This document shows, one piece after another, positions 18,363-27,042 of a DNA stretch of 35,167 nucleotides. The position numbers and the translations under genes were made by a program. Numbering within the stretch: position 1 is the first letter of the stretch; every line of letters starts with the position of its first letter. The stretch spans positions 1 to 35,167 of the forward strand of contig NZ_BAGD01000110.1 of the NCBI RefSeq assembly GCF_000308635.1, read 5' to 3'. The DNA comes from Nocardia otitidiscaviarum NBRC 14405 (lineage in GTDB: Bacteria; Actinomycetota; Actinomycetes; Mycobacteriales; Mycobacteriaceae). The notes beneath the pieces were generated by a model. The model saw only the letters and a program-made list of their open reading frames with translations, searched no databases and was not told the origin of the DNA.

Positions 18363-19194
18363 GGAATCCTTGTCCGGTCTTGCGGCCGAAATGTCCGGCG
18401 GTGACGAGCGCCGCGAGCGTGGGCGGCACCCGGTAGTGCTGCTCACCCGTCTCGCGCCGCAGCACCTCGATGGTGTCGGCGACGTTGTCCAGGCCGATCA
18501 GATCCGCGGTGCGCAGCGGACCCATGCGATGGCCCAGGCACTGTTCGAAGAGGTCGTCGACGGTGGCGGCGGTCTCGCCCGCGTCGAGCAGGGCGGCGGC
18601 CTCCGCGATGCTCAGCATGAGCAGCCGGTTCAGGACGAAGCCGGGGCGGTCGCCGACCACGATCGGCTGCTTGCCGAGTGCGGTGAGCAGATCGGTGGCG
18701 CGGGCCATGGTGTCGGGCGAGGTGGCCGCACCGCGCACCACCTCCACGGCGTCGGTCAGTGGGGCCGGATTCATGAAGTGCAGGCCGACCACCCGGTCCG
18801 GGCGGGCGGTCGCGGCGGCCAGCCGGGCAATGGGAATGGCGGAGGTGATGGAGGCGAGCACGGTGTCGGCTGGACACACGCGGTCGAGGTCGGCGAACAG
18901 CTTCTCCTTCAACTCGATCCGCTCGACGGCGCATTCGATGACGAAGTCGACCGCGTCGAATTCGTCGATGGTGTCGGACCAGCGCACCCGGCGGGCGGTG
19001 TCGAGCGCGGTGCGGCGATCACCGCGGCCCAGCAGCAGGGCCAGGCGCACCGCCTCGTCGAGTCCGCGGCGCGCCCGCTCCACGGCGGTCGGATCGGGTT
19101 CGACCACGATCACCTCGCGCCCGGCCTGCGCAAGGCATTGCGCGATGCCCGCGCCCATGGTGCCCGCGCCGAGCACACCCACGACTCCGGTCAT
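18349..19194 (-). CDS. 3-hydroxyacyl-CoA dehydrogenase family oxidoreductase (FkbK/ZmaG-like)
   Basis: NAD-dependent dehydrogenase of 281 aa, the usual length of the short 3-hydroxybutyryl-CoA dehydrogenase type. The Rossmann glycine motif GAGTMG is at 9-14. The family motif containing the catalytic His reads HFMNP (His139), and the C-terminal helical domain ends in the usual GxKTGxGFxxY motif. In methoxymalonyl-, hydroxymalonyl- and aminomalonyl-ACP pathways such an enzyme oxidises the primary alcohol of glyceryl-ACP (or seryl-ACP) to the aldehyde. The acyl-CoA dehydrogenase partner and FkbH in this operon make glyceryl-ACP the likeliest substrate. The ATG overlaps the stop of the KS gene (ATGA). 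Its position between the KS and NRPS genes, away from the other extender genes, is unusual. A general beta-oxidation role is unlikely given the coupling. Confidence 0.92.
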   Translation of the reverse strand: MTGVVGVLGAGTMGAGIAQCLAQAGREVIVVEPDPTAVERARRGLDEAVRLALLLGRGDRRTALDTARRVRWSDTIDEFDAVDFVIECAVERIELKEKLFADLDRVCPADTVLASITSAIPIARLAAATARPDRVVGLHFMNPAPLTDAVEVVRGAATSPDTMARATDLLTALGKQPIVVGDRPGFVLNRLLMLSIAEAAALLDAGETAATVDDLFEQCLGHRMGPLRTADLIGLDNVADTIEVLRRETGEQHYRVPPTLAALVTAGHFGRKTGQGFHDYR

Positions 19195-22100
19195 CGGATC
19201 ACCTCCGCTTCGGCGATGCGACGCACCGCGATATCGGGCACCGGATCCTCCGGCGTCTCCCGCAGGCCCCGCAGCAGGCGGACCAGATCGGCGAGCAGCT
19301 GCCGTGCGGTCGATTCGTCGAAGAGTTCGGTGGCGTACGACAGTTCCAGCACGGAGAGGTCATCGGTTGCCCGAGCGAGCGCCAATTCCGTTGTTTCGGT
19401 GGGGGTATCGCCGAAGCGCAGGGCTGCGGCACCGGCGGGCCCCGCCGGTGCCTCCAAGGTTGCGGCGGCCCGCGCGCACAGGTCGGATCCGGTGGGCTCG
19501 TCGGCGAGGTCCATGCGGGCCACGCCGTTCGGCAGCGCCACGGCCACCTCGTCCGAACCGGAGTACCAGCTCAGCAGCGTCACCCAGGCGGCGAGCAGGT
19601 CCGCGTCCGCGGGCGCGGACTCCAGCCGCTCGCGCACCGCGCCGGGCGTGTACCGGGTATGCGTTCCGCGCGGGTGGTCCGTCGGAATATCCAGTGCCGC
19701 CACCTCTTCCGCTCCGGCCAGCGGAGCGGGCGCGGGGGCGATCAGCTCCTCGATCGACCGTTCCGGGGCGGAATCCACCACCTCGGTGAGGATGTCGAGG
19801 TAGGCGGCCGCGAATCCCGCGGCGGTGCGCTGCGTGAACAGTTCGGTGCTGTACTCGAAGCAGGCCAGCATGTCGTGGTCGTCGCTGCGGTCGTAGGTGA
19901 TCAGGCTGAGATCGAATTTCGCGGTGCCGGGCGGCAATCCGCCGAAGGCGTTGTGAATCGAGTGTTCCAGGTCGAAGAACTCCGTCTCCTCCCCGCTGAG
20001 CGGATTGGCCGCGCCGGTACTGGTGAGGTCCTGGTGGACGTAGAGCACATCGAAGATCGGGGTGCGGGACAGGTCGCGCTGATCGTCGAGCGCGTGCACG
20101 ACGCGCTCGAAGGGGATCTCCTGATTCTCCAACGCTCCCAAGACGATTGCGCGCACCCGCTCCAGTACGTCGGCCAGCGTGGCGGGACCCGAGAGGTTGG
20201 CGCGCAGGGCCACGGTGCTGTTGAAGAAGCCGATGAGCCCCTCCAGCTCGCGACGGGTCCGACCGGTCGTGGGCGTACCGACGACGAGATCGCGCTGCCC
20301 GCTGCGCCGGGCGAGCAGCAGATAGAAGGCGGCCAGCAGCACCACGAACAGTGAGACCGATTCCCGTTTGGCAACGGTGCGGGCCGCGGCGAGCAGCGCC
20401 GCAGGAACCGTGAACGGCTCCAGTTCACCGGTGAACGTCTTGCGGGCCGGACGCGGGAAGTCGGTGGGCAGCCGCAGTTTCGGCGCATCACGCAGCACGT
20501 GCACCCAGTAGTCCAGCTCGTGGTCGAGGGCACCGGAATCGAGCAGCTCGCGATGCCAGCGCGCGTAATCGCGGTAGCGGATCGGCAGCGGCTCCAGTTC
20601 GGCGGTGCGCCCCTCCTGTCGCGCGGCGTAGAGCACCGGGATCTCGCGGGCGAGAATCCCCGGGGTCTGACCGTCGGTGACGCAGTGGTGGCAGACCACC
20701 TGCAGCACATGGGTATCGGCGCTCAGTGTCACCACCAGCACCCGCACCATCGGGTCGCGGGCCAAGTCGAACGGCCGGATGGCGGCCTCCTGGATGAGCG
20801 CGCGTGCCCGGGCGACCGGATCGGGGTCGCCGGAGACGTCCACGACGCGGAAGAAGTCCACCAGCGCGGGGCGCACCCGCACCGCCGGGAGGCCGTTCTC
20901 CTCGACCAGGTTGTAGCGCAGCGGTTCGTGGCGCTCGGCGAAATCCTCGAAGGTGCCCTTGACGGCGTCGATATCGATCGGCCCGCGCAGCAGGTTGACC
21001 ACCGGGTAGTTGTAGAGGGTGGTGTCGGGCACGAGCTGGTGGTGGAACCACATGCGCTCCTGTCCGGGCGACATGACCAGCTCATCGGTGCGGATGATGG
21101 GCGGCACCCCGCGCGCCGCCGGGCTCGCCGCGGGCTCCGCCGTGCGCGCACCGGTACGCAGCAGGTCGGCGAAATCGGCGACCGTGGGTCGCTCGTACAC
21201 ATCGAGCAGCTTGGGCCGGAACCCGAACGCCTCCTCCACCCGCTCGACCAGCTGCACGGCGATGATCGAATTGCCGCCGACGTCGAAATAGTCGTCGTGC
21301 GGCCCGATCTCGGCCTCCGCATGCAGCAGCTCACGCAGCACGCCACTCAGCCACGCGGTCGCATCCTCGGGGACGGTCGTGCGCCGGGTGCGGACGGCAG
21401 CCTCGTCGGACGCGCTCGCATCGGCAGGGGCGGCGGTCACCGCGCCCACCGTCGCAGCGACACCGGCAGCGGGCGCGCGGGACGCAGCGGCATCGGACGC
21501 GGCCGGACGGGTGGTGGCGGCGGTCGCAGTCGCGGCTGGATCGCTGACGGAAGCGGACTCGGTCGCGCGGGTCGTGGCGGCATCGGACGCGGCGGGAGTG
21601 GTGGCTGCACCGGTCGAGGTGGGGGCAGCGGTGGTGGGAAGGTCGACCCAGCACCGCGTTCCGTGCATCGGATGTCCGGGCAGTCGCACCCGGCGACCCC
21701 CATCCGCCTGCGTCCCCCAATCGAGGTCCACTCCCCGCTCGTAGAGACGGGCCAGGATGCCGAGCGGTCCACCGGAATCCGGTGCGCCGAACAGCACTTC
21801 CGCATCGGAGCGGTCCGCGAGATCCTCGGCCAGGAAGCGGCCGAGCACCCCGTCCCCACTGGGGTCGACGAAAACGACCGCGCCATCCCGCAACAGGGTT
21901 TCCGCGGCGGTACGCAACCGCGCCCGGTCCACCGTGGGTGCCGCCGCTGCGGCGGCCAACTCCCCCGCATCCACCCTCTCGCGCGAACCCAGCAGATAGC
22001 GAGCGAGGAACTTCGACGCTCCTCCGCTGAGCACCGCTCCGAATCGAATCCCCCAGTCGCGCAGCAGGTCATGAGCCGCGAGCTGCCCGGCGAGCACATC

Positions 22101-24140
22101 CGCGACCACACCGACGGCAGGCAACTGCACAGGCAGCGAATCGGCCCCGACGCGCGGATCAACCGGCGTCGCACCCGGCGAGAGCAGCAGCGCCACTCGC
22201 GGCGCGGCCGGCCGCGCAGCAGCCTGATCGACAGCGCTACCACGCAATTCGAGCGCGTCGGCCAATTCGGCATTGCCGCTTGCGGTTATCGCGACACGGT
22301 ATCCGAAGTGCGCCCGGCCCTGACCGAGGGTGAAGGCGACATCCGCGAACTCGACCGCACCGCCCCGCACATACCGCGCGAGCGTGCCACACAGTTCCGC
22401 CAACGCGGCGGGAGTCCGAGCCGACACCCCGACGAGCCGCCGAACCGGCGCACCGTCCACCCGCCCGACATCCTCGGTGCGGATCCGCCCAACCTTCCCG
22501 GGCTGCCCGACATCCGACCGCTGTGGAGAGCCCGCGGGCGCACGGTTGCCGGAGGCTGCCGGTGGCAGCGCACCCCGCTCCGCCGTGCCACCGCTGTTCG
22601 GCTGGAGCACATCGTCATTCGCGGCCAGTCCCCCCGCCGCGCGCACGTGCGGCACGGTGCCGTCCGTCCTCGAACCCGGATCGGTCGCCGGTGGCGCAGT
22701 GGTCGGCGACGGCATTGCCGCGGCAGACCCGGCGGTCGTTCGGGCCGCGATATCGGGGCGCGGCTCGGCGTCGTGCGGCAGCGGGGCCACGCGCCCGACC
22801 CGTTGTCCTCGATCGCCCGTCAGGGCCACCTGCGCCACGGTGGCGGGCGCAGATGGGCGTGCGTCCGGCGCTTGCTGGATGACGCAGTGGGCGTTCGCGC
22901 CGCCGAGGCTGTAGGAGCTCACACCCGCCAGGCGGGGGGTGTCGCCCGGCCAGGGGCGCGGGGTGGTGATCACTTCGATTCCGGCGGCGGCCAGGTCTAG
23001 GTCGCCGGTGGGGCGGTGGAAGTGCAAGGAGGGGAAAAGTTGACCGCAGGAGACGGAGAGGACCGCTTTGACCAGGCCCGCTACTCCGGCGGCGTGGTCG
23101 AGGTGGCCGATATTGGTTTTGACCGAGCCGATCGGCAGCGGCGTACTGCGGTCGGCGAAGGCGGTGCGCAGGCCCTCGAGTTCGACGGCGTCACCCAGGC
23201 GGGTGGCGGAACCGTGTGCCTCGAGGTACCCGGCGGTGCGGGGGTCGACTCCCGCCTTGCGCCAGGCGCGGTCGATAACCCTGGCCTGGGTGGCGGCGCT
23301 CGGGGTGCTGATGGTGGCGCTGGATTGTCCGTTGTGCAGGACGGCGCTGCCGCGGATGACGGCGTACACCGGTGCGCGGTCGGCGCGGGCGCGCGTGAGG
23401 GTGGTCAGCAGCAGGGCCGCGCCACCCTCACCGGGGACGGTGCCGTCGGCGTCGGCGTCGAAGGCCCGCACCTGGTTGCCGGGTGAGGCGATCTCGGTCA
23501 TGGTCCGCGCGGTCCAGGCCGGGGAGCCGCCCGCGCGTACGCTCACGCCCCCGGCGAGCGCGTAATCCGCGTCGCCGCCACGCAATTCCCGGCAGGCGTG
23601 GTGCACGGCGATGAGGGAGGCGTTGCAACCGCTGTCGACGGCGTAACACGGACCGTCGAAACCCAGCAGATGCGCGATTCGGGCCGGGGTGGCGAAGGGC
23701 AGATTACCCAGCATGGCGAGCGGTCCCGGATCGACGGCCATGGCGTGATAGCCGGGCATGGGTGCGCTGAACACCACCGCCGTGCTCGCCGACCGCAGGG
23801 TGTCGGGGGCGTATCCGGCGTCCTCGACGGCGCGGTAGGCGAGTTCCAAGGCGATCCGCTGTTGCGGATCCATCAGCGCCGCTTCGCGTTTGGACAGTCC
23901 GAAGAAGGCGTAGTCGAAGGTGTGGATATCGGAGAGGTGGCCCATGGGCAGGTACCGGACGCGGCGGTCCAGGCCGGTCGCCTCGGCGCGGGATTCCGGC
24001 ATGGGGCCGATGGAATCGCGTCCGGCGGCGAGATTGGCGCGGAACTCGTCCAGGTTCGCCGCGTCCGGGAAGCGCGCGCCGATCCCGATGATGGCGATGT
24101 CGTCGTCACGTAATGCTGGCGTGGTCACGATGTCCTTCAC
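19191..24140 (-). CDS. Hybrid PKS-NRPS protein: KS - vestigial AT - ACP - C - C-lobe remnant
   Basis: Protein of 1649 aa. The KS spans 10-425 with Cys172 (in DSGCNAS), His309 (EAHGSAT) and His346 (KTNIGH), so it should be active. A roughly 140-aa low-complexity insert (424-562) precedes a normal KS-AT linker (565-640). Where a roughly 300-aa acyltransferase belongs there are only about 150 aa (648-800). The GHSxGE nucleophile motif is replaced by S-G-G-A-S-K (705-710), so the catalytic Ser is Gly707. The post-AT linker (about 795-835) remains. An Ala/Thr-rich linker leads to the ACP (925-1000, GGNS, Ser958), then a full C domain (1015-1470, HHCVTDG from 1151). Residues 1495-1640 look like a second, internally deleted C-lobe. 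The GTG start overlaps the A-PCP stop (GTGA). Inferred role: extend the starter by one carrier-delivered unit, then pass the chain to NRPS1. Confidence 0.95.
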   Translation of the reverse strand: MKDIVTTPALRDDDIAIIGIGARFPDAANLDEFRANLAAGRDSIGPMPESRAEATGLDRRVRYLPMGHLSDIHTFDYAFFGLSKREAALMDPQQRIALELAYRAVEDAGYAPDTLRSASTAVVFSAPMPGYHAMAVDPGPLAMLGNLPFATPARIAHLLGFDGPCYAVDSGCNASLIAVHHACRELRGGDADYALAGGVSVRAGGSPAWTARTMTEIASPGNQVRAFDADADGTVPGEGGAALLLTTLTRARADRAPVYAVIRGSAVLHNGQSSATISTPSAATQARVIDRAWRKAGVDPRTAGYLEAHGSATRLGDAVELEGLRTAFADRSTPLPIGSVKTNIGHLDHAAGVAGLVKAVLSVSCGQLFPSLHFHRPTGDLDLAAAGIEVITTPRPWPGDTPRLAGVSSYSLGGANAHCVIQQAPDARPSAPATVAQVALTGDRGQRVGRVAPLPHDAEPRPDIAARTTAGSAAAMPSPTTAPPATDPGSRTDGTVPHVRAAGGLAANDDVLQPNSGGTAERGALPPAASGNRAPAGSPQRSDVGQPGKVGRIRTEDVGRVDGAPVRRLVGVSARTPAALAELCGTLARYVRGGAVEFADVAFTLGQGRAHFGYRVAITASGNAELADALELRGSAVDQAAARPAAPRVALLLSPGATPVDPRVGADSLPVQLPAVGVVADVLAGQLAAHDLLRDWGIRFGAVLSGGASKFLARYLLGSRERVDAGELAAAAAAPTVDRARLRTAAETLLRDGAVVFVDPSGDGVLGRFLAEDLADRSDAEVLFGAPDSGGPLGILARLYERGVDLDWGTQADGGRRVRLPGHPMHGTRCWVDLPTTAAPTSTGAATTPAASDAATTRATESASVSDPAATATAATTRPAASDAAASRAPAAGVAATVGAVTAAPADASASDEAAVRTRRTTVPEDATAWLSGVLRELLHAEAEIGPHDDYFDVGGNSIIAVQLVERVEEAFGFRPKLLDVYERPTVADFADLLRTGARTAEPAASPAARGVPPIIRTDELVMSPGQERMWFHHQLVPDTTLYNYPVVNLLRGPIDIDAVKGTFEDFAERHEPLRYNLVEENGLPAVRVRPALVDFFRVVDVSGDPDPVARARALIQEAAIRPFDLARDPMVRVLVVTLSADTHVLQVVCHHCVTDGQTPGILAREIPVLYAARQEGRTAELEPLPIRYRDYARWHRELLDSGALDHELDYWVHVLRDAPKLRLPTDFPRPARKTFTGELEPFTVPAALLAAARTVAKRESVSLFVVLLAAFYLLLARRSGQRDLVVGTPTTGRTRRELEGLIGFFNSTVALRANLSGPATLADVLERVRAIVLGALENQEIPFERVVHALDDQRDLSRTPIFDVLYVHQDLTSTGAANPLSGEETEFFDLEHSIHNAFGGLPPGTAKFDLSLITYDRSDDHDMLACFEYSTELFTQRTAAGFAAAYLDILTEVVDSAPERSIEELIAPAPAPLAGAEEVAALDIPTDHPRGTHTRYTPGAVRERLESAPADADLLAAWVTLLSWYSGSDEVAVALPNGVARMDLADEPTGSDLCARAAATLEAPAGPAGAAALRFGDTPTETTELALARATDDLSVLELSYATELFDESTARQLLADLVRLLRGLRETPEDPVPDIAVRRIAEAEVIR
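21487..21593 (-). repeat. Direct repeat in the Ala-rich linker of the KS protein
   Basis: A 17-bp sequence (gcggcatcggacgcggc on the plus strand) occurs at 21487-21503 and again at 21577-21593, exactly 90 bp (30 codons) apart. It encodes a repeated Ala-Ala-Ser-Asp-Ala-Ala element followed by Thr/Arg in the linker between the vestigial AT and the ACP. The surrounding Ala/Thr/Ser-rich sequence looks like the product of slippage or duplication. It probably forms a flexible tether. Confidence 0.6.
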
Positions 24141-26023
24141 ACCTCGAATGCCAGGGGGATGTCGGCCGCCGCGGCGGGTTCGGCGGTGTGCGCCGGGTCC
24201 GCGGGCAGCGCGGCGGCCTGCGCGGCCACGGTGTCCAGATCGAACAGCAGGCCCACCGAGATCGCGCCCGGCCAGCGCGCCTCCAGCCGCATGTGCAGCG
24301 CGACCACACGATGGGAGTTGCCGCCGACGTCGAGAAAACGGTCCTCGCGGTCGAATTCGTCGTGCAGCAGCACTTCCGACCAGATCGCGCCGATCGCGCG
24401 CTCGGCCTCGGACCAGTCGTCCCGCGAAACCGGTTGCCGATCAACGGGTTTGTACAGCAGCGCGCGCAGGGCGGATTCGTCGAGCTTGCTGCTGCCCGCC
24501 GCGATCGGCAGCGCGTCGATGGGGACGAAGCGCGCCGGAACCGCCTCGGGCATCAGACGTTCGGCACAGAATTCCGCCAACGCACTCGATGCGGGCGGGA
24601 CGGCGGTGCTGTCCACCGGCACCCAGAACCCGGCCAGATATACGGTGTCGTCGACATCGGTGACCGGCAGTACGACCGCTTCACGCACGGCCGGATGGGC
24701 TTCCAGCACCGTCTCCACCGCACCGCGTTCGATGCGCACACCCCGAACCTTGAGCTGACTGTCGGCGCGACCGTGGAATTCGATATCGCCGTGGGCGTCC
24801 GTGCGGGCGAGGTCACCGGTCAGGTACATGCGCGCACCCGGTTCGGCGGCGAACGGGTCGGCCACGAAGCGGGTCGCGGTCAGGCCAGGCTGGGCGGCGT
24901 AGCCGTCGGTGATCTGTCCGCCGCCGAGGTACAGGTCGCCCCGCGCGCCACTGCGGACCGGACGCAGCCGATCGTCCAGCAGGTGCGCCGTGCTGCCCGC
25001 GGTCGGCCTGCCGATCGGTACCACCTGTCTCGGGATGTCCGCGACGGTGTGCACGATGCAGGTGACGGTCGCCTCGGTGGGTCCGTATTCGTTGTACAGG
25101 GCGGCGGCGGGCAGGATCTCGCGGTGCTCGTCCACCACACGCGCCGGAAGCGCCTCCCCGGCCAGCGTCACAATGCGCAGCGTCGACCGCAGTTCGACCA
25201 GACGCGGCAGCAGCAGCCGGTAGAACGACGGGGTGGCGACGAGGTGGGTCACCGCGTGGCGACGGGCGAGCGCGGCGACCGCGTCCGCGTCGCGCAGCGT
25301 CCGGGCGTCGGGCAGCACGCTCGTGCCGCCCACCGTGAGCGCCCAGGCCAGTGCCATCAGGGAACCGTCCCAGATCAGCCGCATGGCCGAGAAGGTGACC
25401 AATTCGCCATCGGTGTACGGGTAGTCCCGCGAGCCGATCAGGGTGGCGAGATTCGCGCGGGAAACCACCACCACCTTGGGCACGCCCGTGGAGCCGGAGG
25501 TGGTGATGGCGTAAGCGGGCGCTCGCGACAGCGGCCGACCCGGCAGTGGCATCTCGGACGATTCCGCCCGCACGGCGACGTCGAGCAGTGGCGGACCCCC
25601 CGTCGCGTCCGCCACTGCCGCCGCCACCCCGCCCGGCGTGAGCGGATCGCGGCCGTCGATGATCACGGCCCCGCAATCCACCGCCGCCAGCAACGCGCCC
25701 AAGGACGCCTCACCACCAGGGCCGGGTTCGATGACGCACCAGGCCGCCGCCGCGCGCTGGGCCGCGATCATCCCGATCAGGGTATCCAGGCTCTGTTGCT
25801 GGTAGACGACGACCGTCTGCCCGGGCCGCACCCCGGCGGCGAGCAGCCGACGCGCCAACGACGCTGTCGCGGTGTCGAGTTCGCGGTAGGTGACCGAGCG
25901 CTCCCCCACGACGAGGGCGGTGCGATCGGGTACCCGGTCGGCTTGGCGCAGGAACCCGCCGAGCAGGTCGGCGCTCGGCACATCGGTACTCGGTATATCG
26001 GCGCTCAGCGGGTCCGTGTTCAT
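24137..26023 (-). CDS. Stand-alone adenylation-PCP didomain protein
   Basis: Protein of 628 aa: an adenylation domain (about 20-525) and one carrier domain (about 535-605, GGNS, Ser570). The P-loop is TTSGSTG (174-180), the A5 motif is NEYGPTEAT and the TGD motif is present. The A10 region reads GSSKLD instead of NGKxD but keeps the lysine. The pocket code read by eye is about D-G-M-V-T-A-E-V-T-K. Asp219 at the first position predicts an alpha-amino acid, but I cannot name it. It may act as the loading module before the KS, as the in-trans A-PCP missing between the tandem C domains of NRPS1/NRPS2, or, like ZmaJ/ZmaH of zwittermicin, as a seryl-carrier supplier for aminomalonyl-ACP. The start at MNTDPLS is set by the ATGA overlap with the FkbH stop; the longer open frame upstream lies inside fkbH. 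Confidence 0.94.
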   Translation of the reverse strand: MNTDPLSADIPSTDVPSADLLGGFLRQADRVPDRTALVVGERSVTYRELDTATASLARRLLAAGVRPGQTVVVYQQQSLDTLIGMIAAQRAAAAWCVIEPGPGGEASLGALLAAVDCGAVIIDGRDPLTPGGVAAAVADATGGPPLLDVAVRAESSEMPLPGRPLSRAPAYAITTSGSTGVPKVVVVSRANLATLIGSRDYPYTDGELVTFSAMRLIWDGSLMALAWALTVGGTSVLPDARTLRDADAVAALARRHAVTHLVATPSFYRLLLPRLVELRSTLRIVTLAGEALPARVVDEHREILPAAALYNEYGPTEATVTCIVHTVADIPRQVVPIGRPTAGSTAHLLDDRLRPVRSGARGDLYLGGGQITDGYAAQPGLTATRFVADPFAAEPGARMYLTGDLARTDAHGDIEFHGRADSQLKVRGVRIERGAVETVLEAHPAVREAVVLPVTDVDDTVYLAGFWVPVDSTAVPPASSALAEFCAERLMPEAVPARFVPIDALPIAAGSSKLDESALRALLYKPVDRQPVSRDDWSEAERAIGAIWSEVLLHDEFDREDRFLDVGGNSHRVVALHMRLEARWPGAISVGLLFDLDTVAAQAAALPADPAHTAEPAAAADIPLAFEV

Positions 26024-27042
26024 CGGACCACCTCGACATGATCGGTGCCGCCGATGGTCGCGGCCGGAGCCGTGCGGGCGAGCAGCATGCGGTCCCCCGC
26101 GCGCTCGACCACGTCGTATCCGGCGAAACGCAGGGTCACCAACATGACCCGGTTCAGCGGTGTGGCAACGAATTCCGCGGCCGAGCGCAGACCGGCCGCG
26201 TCGGCGCGCCGCACCACCTCGGCGATGAAGGCGGTACCGACACCGCGCGACATGACCCGGCAGGACATGAGCAGCAGGAGCAGGACCGAATCGGATCCGC
26301 GCCGTTCGGTCACCGCCAGCCCGATGGTGCCGTAGCCACCGAAGCGGTCGGTGAGCGAGGCGACGAGCACCTCGTGGCGCGGGGAGGCGCACAGGGCCCG
26401 CAGTTCGGCGAGGTCGAAGGTGACGCCGGTGGTATTGAGCTGGTGGGTGCGTTCGGTCAGCTCGTGTGCGCGCACCAGATCGGCTTCGGTGGCCGGGCGC
26501 ACCGTCATGACCAGATCCAGCGAGGCGAGGAAATCGGAGTCCGAACCGCCGAATTCGGCCTGGGACTCCTGGCGTTCGCGTTCCGCGCGGTACAGAGCGC
26601 GACGCTGCCTCGCCTCGGATGTCGCGGTGGCGGGCGTGAATTCGGGTAGCTCCGGCAGTTCGGCAATGCGCTCGACCGGGTAGCAGCGCACCTCCGGGAG
26701 GGCGGCGGCCACCTCGGCCAGCTCGACCGGATCATTGTCGACGAAGGCGATGGTGTCGCGTCCGATATTCAGTGCCGCGGCGATGCGGCGGACGGCCTCC
26801 GACTTGGGACCCCAGCCGATCTCGACGGCCGAGAACATGTCCTCGATACCGTGGGCGCGCAAATGCGCCGTGGTGGCGGCCGGTTCGCCGCGACTCGCGA
26901 CTGCGTGCAGGATGCCGCGCTCGTCGAGAGTCCGGATGGTGTGCAGCACTTCGGCTTTCGGTGCGCCACCATCGGCTTCCAGGACGACGCCGGGCCACAC
27001 CGTGTCGTCGAGATCCCAGACCAGGCATTTCACCGTCGTCAT
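26020..27042 (-). CDS. fkbH: FkbH-like glyceryl transferase/phosphatase
   Basis: Protein of 340 aa with a HAD-type N-terminal half and a GNAT-like C-terminal half, the FkbH layout. Visible motifs are DLDDT at 10-14 (nucleophile Asp10), FVDNDP at 100-105, the RTHQLNTTG motif near 198-206 and the conserved SCRVMSRGV segment with Cys261. FkbH proteins take 1,3-bisphosphoglycerate, remove the phosphate and load the glyceryl unit on a discrete ACP. The partner is expected to be the ACP at the head of this operon. Its neighbours supply both oxidation steps to hydroxymalonyl-ACP. The ATG at 27042 forms a TGATG overlap with the KASIII stop. An open frame extends 117 codons further upstream but antisense-like sequence of another gene fills it, so the short start is preferred. 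Tetronate pathways also pair FkbH, ACP and a KASIII, so that role is an alternative. Confidence 0.95.
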   Translation of the reverse strand: MTTVKCLVWDLDDTVWPGVVLEADGGAPKAEVLHTIRTLDERGILHAVASRGEPAATTAHLRAHGIEDMFSAVEIGWGPKSEAVRRIAAALNIGRDTIAFVDNDPVELAEVAAALPEVRCYPVERIAELPELPEFTPATATSEARQRRALYRAERERQESQAEFGGSDSDFLASLDLVMTVRPATEADLVRAHELTERTHQLNTTGVTFDLAELRALCASPRHEVLVASLTDRFGGYGTIGLAVTERRGSDSVLLLLLMSCRVMSRGVGTAFIAEVVRRADAAGLRSAAEFVATPLNRVMLVTLRFAGYDVVERAGDRMLLARTAPAATIGGTDHVEVVR

